From assembly GCA_905206365.1 (NCBI GenBank), contig CAJLHF010000066.1:1-8158 (forward strand): DNA of 8,158 nt, read 5' to 3'. Of the stretch, positions 5,489 through 8,158 are shown in pieces. The notes beneath the pieces are model-generated. The model worked only from the letters and a program-made list of their open reading frames with translations, made no database searches and was not told the origin of the DNA. This DNA comes from an uncultured Sutterella sp. (GTDB lineage Bacteria > Pseudomonadota > Gammaproteobacteria > Burkholderiales > Burkholderiaceae_F). Made by a program: the position numbers and the translations under genes. Every line of letters starts with the position of its first letter. Positions within the stretch are counted from its first letter, which is position 1.

Positions 5489-5514
5489 AATCGACGGCCT
5501 TCGGGTCGTCGATT
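5489..5514 (+). other. 11-bp hairpin with cUUCGg tetraloop after HU
   Basis: The arms at 5489-5499 and 5504-5514 pair over 11 bp (one G-U) around TTCG closed by C-G, the exceptionally stable cUUCGg tetraloop. It begins 7 bases after the HU stop. Only TTTCG follows, so termination is unlikely; it is more likely to protect the mRNA 3' end. A second inverted repeat, TCGTTCG 5533-5539 with CGAACGA 5566-5572, lies between it and the terminator at 5588-5614. Confidence 0.6.
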
Positions 5515-5587
5515 TCGCGATCGTCGAGCTCGTCGTTCGATCCCGTCCCGATGCGGAGGATCGACCGAACGACCGCCCGGCCGCACG

Positions 5588-5614
5588 ACCGCCCCGTTCA
5601 CGGGCGGTTTTTTT
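5588..5614 (+). terminator. Rho-independent terminator of the HU gene
   Basis: ACCGCCC (5588-5594) pairs with GGGCGGT (5602-5608) around a 7-base loop, followed by a run of seven T (5608-5614). It is the clearest terminator in the window and ends HU transcription 106 bases after the stop codon. The T-run overlaps the TAA stop (5613-5615) of the convergent LysR gene. On the minus strand the stem is not followed by T, so LysR transcripts are not obviously stopped here. Confidence 0.85.
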
Positions 5615-6596
5615 ATTCCCCGCTTTCGTGCGTTGCCGCGGGCAAACCGCCCGAGAGCTCCGACGTACCGAAGCGCTCCGCGGCCGCCTTCTGAATGAGC
5701 CCTCGCACCCACACGTGGGCGGGCTCGAGATGCTGGTATTCGGGCCAGACGAGATGCACTTCGACGTCGCGCCCCGCGCCCGCTTCGAACGGCACCCAAA
5801 CGACCGCATAGTGCCGGGCCGAGACGCGCCCCGCCGTTTCGGGTGCGAAAAGCACCGCATCGGTCGTTTCGAGAACGGGAAGGATGTCGTAGACCGATTC
5901 GGCCGTGAGAGCCGCTTCTTCGTCGCGTCGACTTCGATCGGCGCCGCCCGTCAGGACGCGCTCGTACGTCGGACGACCCGCATCGGAATTGACGAGGACG
6001 GTGAGTCGCGGGTAAGCGCCCGCTTCAGCGGGCGTAATCGCGCGTCCGAGTCGCGCAAGCGGATGGTCGCGCCGAACGACGATCCCGGCGGGACTCCGAA
6101 AAAGAAGCATTTTCCTCAAACCCGGCGGCAGGCTGAAGCCCGAGACCAAGGCCATGTCGACCGCACCTTCGTGCAAATCTTCCCAGAGGTGCGGCGTGCG
6201 GTGCAGAAGCGTCAGTTTGAGACGCGGAGCGCGTGCGAAGAGCTCCGACGCCACGCGTTCGATCACCTCGGGAAACACCGCGCCGCAGGAAGCGATCACG
6301 ATCCGGCGCTCCACCGCCTCGGGCACGAAGACGCTCGGTGCGGTGAGGCGGTCGAACGCCTCGATGTTGCGCCGTACGGGCTCTTCGAGCCGCATCGCCG
6401 CCTCGGTGGGCGTTAATCCCGTCGGACCGCGCACGAAAAGCGGGTCGTCGAACGCGTCGCGCAGACGTTGAAGCATGCGCGAGGCCGTCGCCGTGCTCAT
6501 GTCGAAATTTTGAGCCGTGGCGCCGAGCTTGCGTGTGTGCACGAGGTCGAGCAAAAACCTCAGATGAAAGATGTCGAGGCGGTCGGGAGTCGTCAT
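5613..6596 (-). CDS. LysR-family transcriptional regulator
   Basis: The 327-residue product has the normal LysR length and layout. A winged helix-turn-helix occupies about 8-66, with the recognition region LGATAQNFDMSTATASRMLQRLR (24-46; the first part is below consensus) followed by the hallmark DPLFVR (51-56) and LTPT (61-64). A linker helix leads to a periplasmic-binding-protein-like effector domain from about 96 to 305, ending in a W-P-E-Y-Q-H-L-E-P-A-H-V-W-V-R segment (284-298) like the WHERxxxDPxxxWLR end of NodD/LeuO-type members. The effector is unknown. The start ATG 6596 gives the canonical N-terminus; the frame stays open to 6938 but that extension enters the porin terminator and coding region. 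No Shine-Dalgarno is obvious. The porin lies upstream in the same direction behind a terminator, so regulation of the porin is plausible but only inferred. Confidence 0.9.
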   Translation of the reverse strand: MTTPDRLDIFHLRFLLDLVHTRKLGATAQNFDMSTATASRMLQRLRDAFDDPLFVRGPTGLTPTEAAMRLEEPVRRNIEAFDRLTAPSVFVPEAVERRIVIASCGAVFPEVIERVASELFARAPRLKLTLLHRTPHLWEDLHEGAVDMALVSGFSLPPGLRKMLLFRSPAGIVVRRDHPLARLGRAITPAEAGAYPRLTVLVNSDAGRPTYERVLTGGADRSRRDEEAALTAESVYDILPVLETTDAVLFAPETAGRVSARHYAVVWVPFEAGAGRDVEVHLVWPEYQHLEPAHVWVRGLIQKAAAERFGTSELSGGLPAATHESGE

Positions 6597-6700
6597 GGTC
6601 GAAGCGTGCGGGACGGTCGAAGGAGCCGCGGTGCGGCGGGTGAGAAAACCGCGGGGGAGTGCTGAGGTCCCGCGTCCCCTCACTCTAGCACCCGAACGGC
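6597..6700 (-). promoter_or_regulatory. LysR upstream region with inverted repeat
   Basis: On the minus strand, TGC-TAGAGT (6682-6690) resembles an extended -10 and would give a leader of about 80 bases; no -35 is convincing. CCGCGGT (6626-6632) and ACCGCGG (6648-6654) form a perfect 7-bp inverted repeat with a 15-base spacer between this box and the LysR start. It could be an operator or leader hairpin. It does not show the classic T-N11-A LysR box. Confidence 0.3.
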
Positions 6701-6722
6701 AAAACCCCGCCTCTCGGCGGGG
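6701..6722 (-). terminator. Rho-independent terminator of the porin gene
   Basis: On the minus strand, CCCCGCC-GAGA-GGCGGGG (6722 down to 6705) forms a perfect 7-bp GC stem with a GNRA-type loop, followed by TTTT (6704-6701). It begins 25 bases after the porin stop and separates the porin from the LysR gene. The T-run is short, so some read-through into LysR is possible. Confidence 0.75.
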
Positions 6723-6747
6723 CATTCGGACGGATGAGGAACGCGCC

Positions 6748-7932
6748 TCAGAACTTGTGCGTGAGGCCCGCCGCCGCGGTAGCGCGGTTCGCAATCGCGT
6801 TCGAAGCATCCGTATTTTCGAACATCCCGTTCGCGTACGCGTAAGTCCCCAACACATAGAAGCCCGTGCGCTTCGAGAAACGGTACGCCCAGCGCAGCGC
6901 CCCCACCCAGCGTTCGCCCTCCGTGTCGGCGGCCGCACCGCGCTCGCCCCGCCACTCGCCCGTCACCATCTTGACCGAGCCGTGGAGACGCCCGCCCAGA
7001 AGCGGCGTGCTCCCGCCGATCGAGAAGGCATCCGCGCGGAAGCCTTCTCGGCTTGCCGCGCCGTTAAAGCCCATGCTCGAGGCCGAAATGACGCTCGGCA
7101 CGCCGAGCATGCCGCGCGCGTTTTCCAAATGCTGATAGGCGACGTGCACGCGCAAGTCGCCGAAACCGCGCGAGGCGCCCGCAAAAATGTTGTGGGTCGG
7201 CTTGGCATTGTGGGGCTGCGCGCCGTTTGCGGTGTTCGCGTAGTCGATCATCTGCCAGGCCAGCAGGGCGGTCGCGTTTTCACCCTTCCAGCCGGCGGCA
7301 AGCGCATAGAGGTGTTCGGTGTTCGAGAACCCTTCCGATTCGGGATAGGTCGCTTGGTTCGTACTGTTCGAGAACTGCCCGAGGAGCGTGACGCCGTGCA
7401 TCGGAGCGCTCTTCACGACGATTGCGTTGTCCATGATGGGGCTTGACTGGAAGACGCCCGCAAGCGCCGCGTCGGGGGCGTTCGAGGCGAGGGGATTCAT
7501 GCCGGTCGCGGCCCATTGCGCGTAGGTGCCCGTCGAGCCGAGAAAGCCCGCCATGCGACCGAGAGCGATTTCGCCCGTGCCTTCGCGGCCGAGCACGACC
7601 ATCGCCTCGCGCGAAAAGAGCGCACCCGAACGGGTGTCGTTCGCAACGCGCCCGGTGTCGCCGTCGAATCCCGACTCGAGCACGAAGCGCACGTACCCGG
7701 TTTCGCCGAGCGTCTCGCGGCCCCGCAAGCCCCAGTAGGACGAAGCGTCGATCGAGGGCTTCATTTCGAGCGACGGATTTTTGCCTTTGGAATCGACCGC
7801 GTAGAACCCCGTGTCGATTTGGCCGTAGATTTCGGTTTCCGCGGCAAGAGCGGAAGTCGACGTCGCGCCGAGAACGGCGAAGCTCGTCGCGAGGGCGAGC
7901 GCGGAAAAGCGAAGCGTGGTGGTGTGCATCAT
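6748..7932 (-). CDS. Outer-membrane trimeric porin, Bordetella/Neisseria type (Porin_4-like)
   Basis: The 394-residue product is a general-diffusion-type beta-barrel porin. Residues 1-30 are a Sec signal peptide with probable cleavage after A-L-A (28-30). The mature protein opens with the first strand EIYGQIDTGFY (34-44), followed by SSYWGLRGRETLGETGYVRFVLESGFDGDTG (64-94), the family's standard SRWGLRGSEDLG...LESGF block. LFSREAMVVLGREGTGEIALGRM (105-127) matches the next hairpin, and alternating barrel strands run to a C-terminal THKF. The terminal phenylalanine is the BAM-complex insertion signal. Length is normal (350-400). Substrate preference cannot be read. The start is the double ATG at 7932/7929; the first is used here. 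A strong AAGGAG lies 42 bases upstream beyond a hairpin. It probably forms its own transcription unit, ended by the terminator at 6701-6722. Confidence 0.93.
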   Translation of the reverse strand: MMHTTTLRFSALALATSFAVLGATSTSALAAETEIYGQIDTGFYAVDSKGKNPSLEMKPSIDASSYWGLRGRETLGETGYVRFVLESGFDGDTGRVANDTRSGALFSREAMVVLGREGTGEIALGRMAGFLGSTGTYAQWAATGMNPLASNAPDAALAGVFQSSPIMDNAIVVKSAPMHGVTLLGQFSNSTNQATYPESEGFSNTEHLYALAAGWKGENATALLAWQMIDYANTANGAQPHNAKPTHNIFAGASRGFGDLRVHVAYQHLENARGMLGVPSVISASSMGFNGAASREGFRADAFSIGGSTPLLGGRLHGSVKMVTGEWRGERGAAADTEGERWVGALRWAYRFSKRTGFYVLGTYAYANGMFENTDASNAIANRATAAAGLTHKF

Positions 7933-8008
7933 AGGGCCGCAGACGGCGAGATCGGTCGGAGCCGTCCGGGGCTTCTCCTTGTATATGGTTGAATTGAGGG
8001 AAAAATCG
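7933..8008 (-). promoter_or_regulatory. Porin leader: -10 box, distant Shine-Dalgarno and hairpin
   Basis: On the minus strand, AAGGAG (7980-7975) is followed by GACGGC (7966-7961) and GCCGTC (7947-7942), a 6-bp inverted repeat with a 13-base loop, and then by the ATG at 7932. The SD-to-start gap is 42 bases, or 17 if the hairpin is folded away. TATACA (7985-7980) is a possible -10, with a weak TCGATT 18 bases further upstream. If that is the real promoter, the AAGGAG would sit at the transcript start and may not act as a ribosome site. Confidence 0.4.
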
Positions 8009-8158
8009 AGTCCCGCGGAAACGCGCGCAGAGGGGAGCCGAGTATCGGCCGCCCCTCCGCACGCATCGGTTTTTCATGCGGGTTTTCGGCGCCCGCGGGC
8101 GATGCGCCCGTCGGGCGGAAGGCGCGTCTCGGGCGATCAGAGCTTCGGGAACGCCTTC
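8009..8158. other. GC-rich hairpins upstream of the porin, no gene recognised
   Basis: 8030-8057 folds as GAGGGG with CCCCTC, enclosing CCGA-GTA-TCGG. CGCAT (8062-8066) pairs with ATGCG (8076-8080). At 8090-8117 four alternating arms, CGCCC, GGGCG, CGCCC and GGGCG, can pair in more than one way. None is followed by a T-run on either strand. A minus-strand frame ending at TGA 8139-8137 enters from the window edge with only seven codons visible, too little to call. Confidence 0.35.

Noticed and set aside
5033..5860. Minus-strand frame over the HU gene and the end of the LysR gene
   Set aside because: It is antisense to the clear HU gene and out of frame with LysR.
6597..6938. In-frame N-terminal extension of the LysR protein
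   Set aside because: It would run through the porin terminator and into the porin gene, while ATG 6596 gives the normal LysR N-terminus.
8137..8158. Seven minus-strand codons ending in TGA at the window edge, reading K-A-F-P-K-L
   Set aside because: This could be the end of a neighbouring gene, but seven codons cannot separate it from chance, and no terminator with a T-run follows.

Overview
The window is GC-rich DNA (coding stretches reach about 78% G+C) from a Gram-negative bacterium. A Bordetella/Neisseria-type trimeric porin, a LysR regulator of the DPLFVR class, a short HU protein and a Sel1-repeat protein together suggest a betaproteobacterium. Burkholderiales, possibly a gut Sutterellaceae, is my best guess; this is inference from protein style, not from a marker gene.

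Layout. Positions 1-484 hold no convincing protein gene. They do carry a good sigma70-like promoter on the minus strand (363-390) and, about 300 bases downstream of it, a perfect 10-bp terminator-like hairpin (50-79), with several hairpins between, so a minus-strand non-coding RNA is possible. A lipoprotein gene (485-1069, minus) is divergent from a probable two-gene operon on the plus strand: a small multi-pass membrane protein (1421-2083) and a Sel1-repeat protein (2108-3175). The divergent gap contains a perfect 13-bp inverted repeat in the presumed 5' leader of the operon.

Positions 3176-5188 form a 2-kb stretch without a believable gene. Parts of it have much lower G+C and a strong pyrimidine bias on the plus strand, with a triplex-type mirror repeat and one decent terminator (3780-3802). 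Its last 350 bases look like a long structured leader for the HU-family gene at 5189-5482. That gene has no Shine-Dalgarno next to its start; a strong one lies 51 bases upstream, beyond hairpins and beside a possible overlapping 19-codon leader ORF. HU ends in a cUUCGg hairpin and then a textbook terminator whose T-tract overlaps the stop codon of the convergent LysR gene (5613-6596, minus).

Upstream of LysR, and in the same direction, is a porin gene (6748-7932, minus) with its own terminator (6701-6722). The porin leader repeats the arrangement seen at HU: a strong AAGGAG, then a hairpin, then the start codon 42 bases downstream. Positions 7933-8158 hold only the porin leader and GC-rich hairpins. 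The genes do not form one pathway: there is an envelope group (lipoprotein, membrane protein, porin), a possible regulator of the porin (LysR) and a nucleoid protein. The most unusual material is in the non-coding parts.
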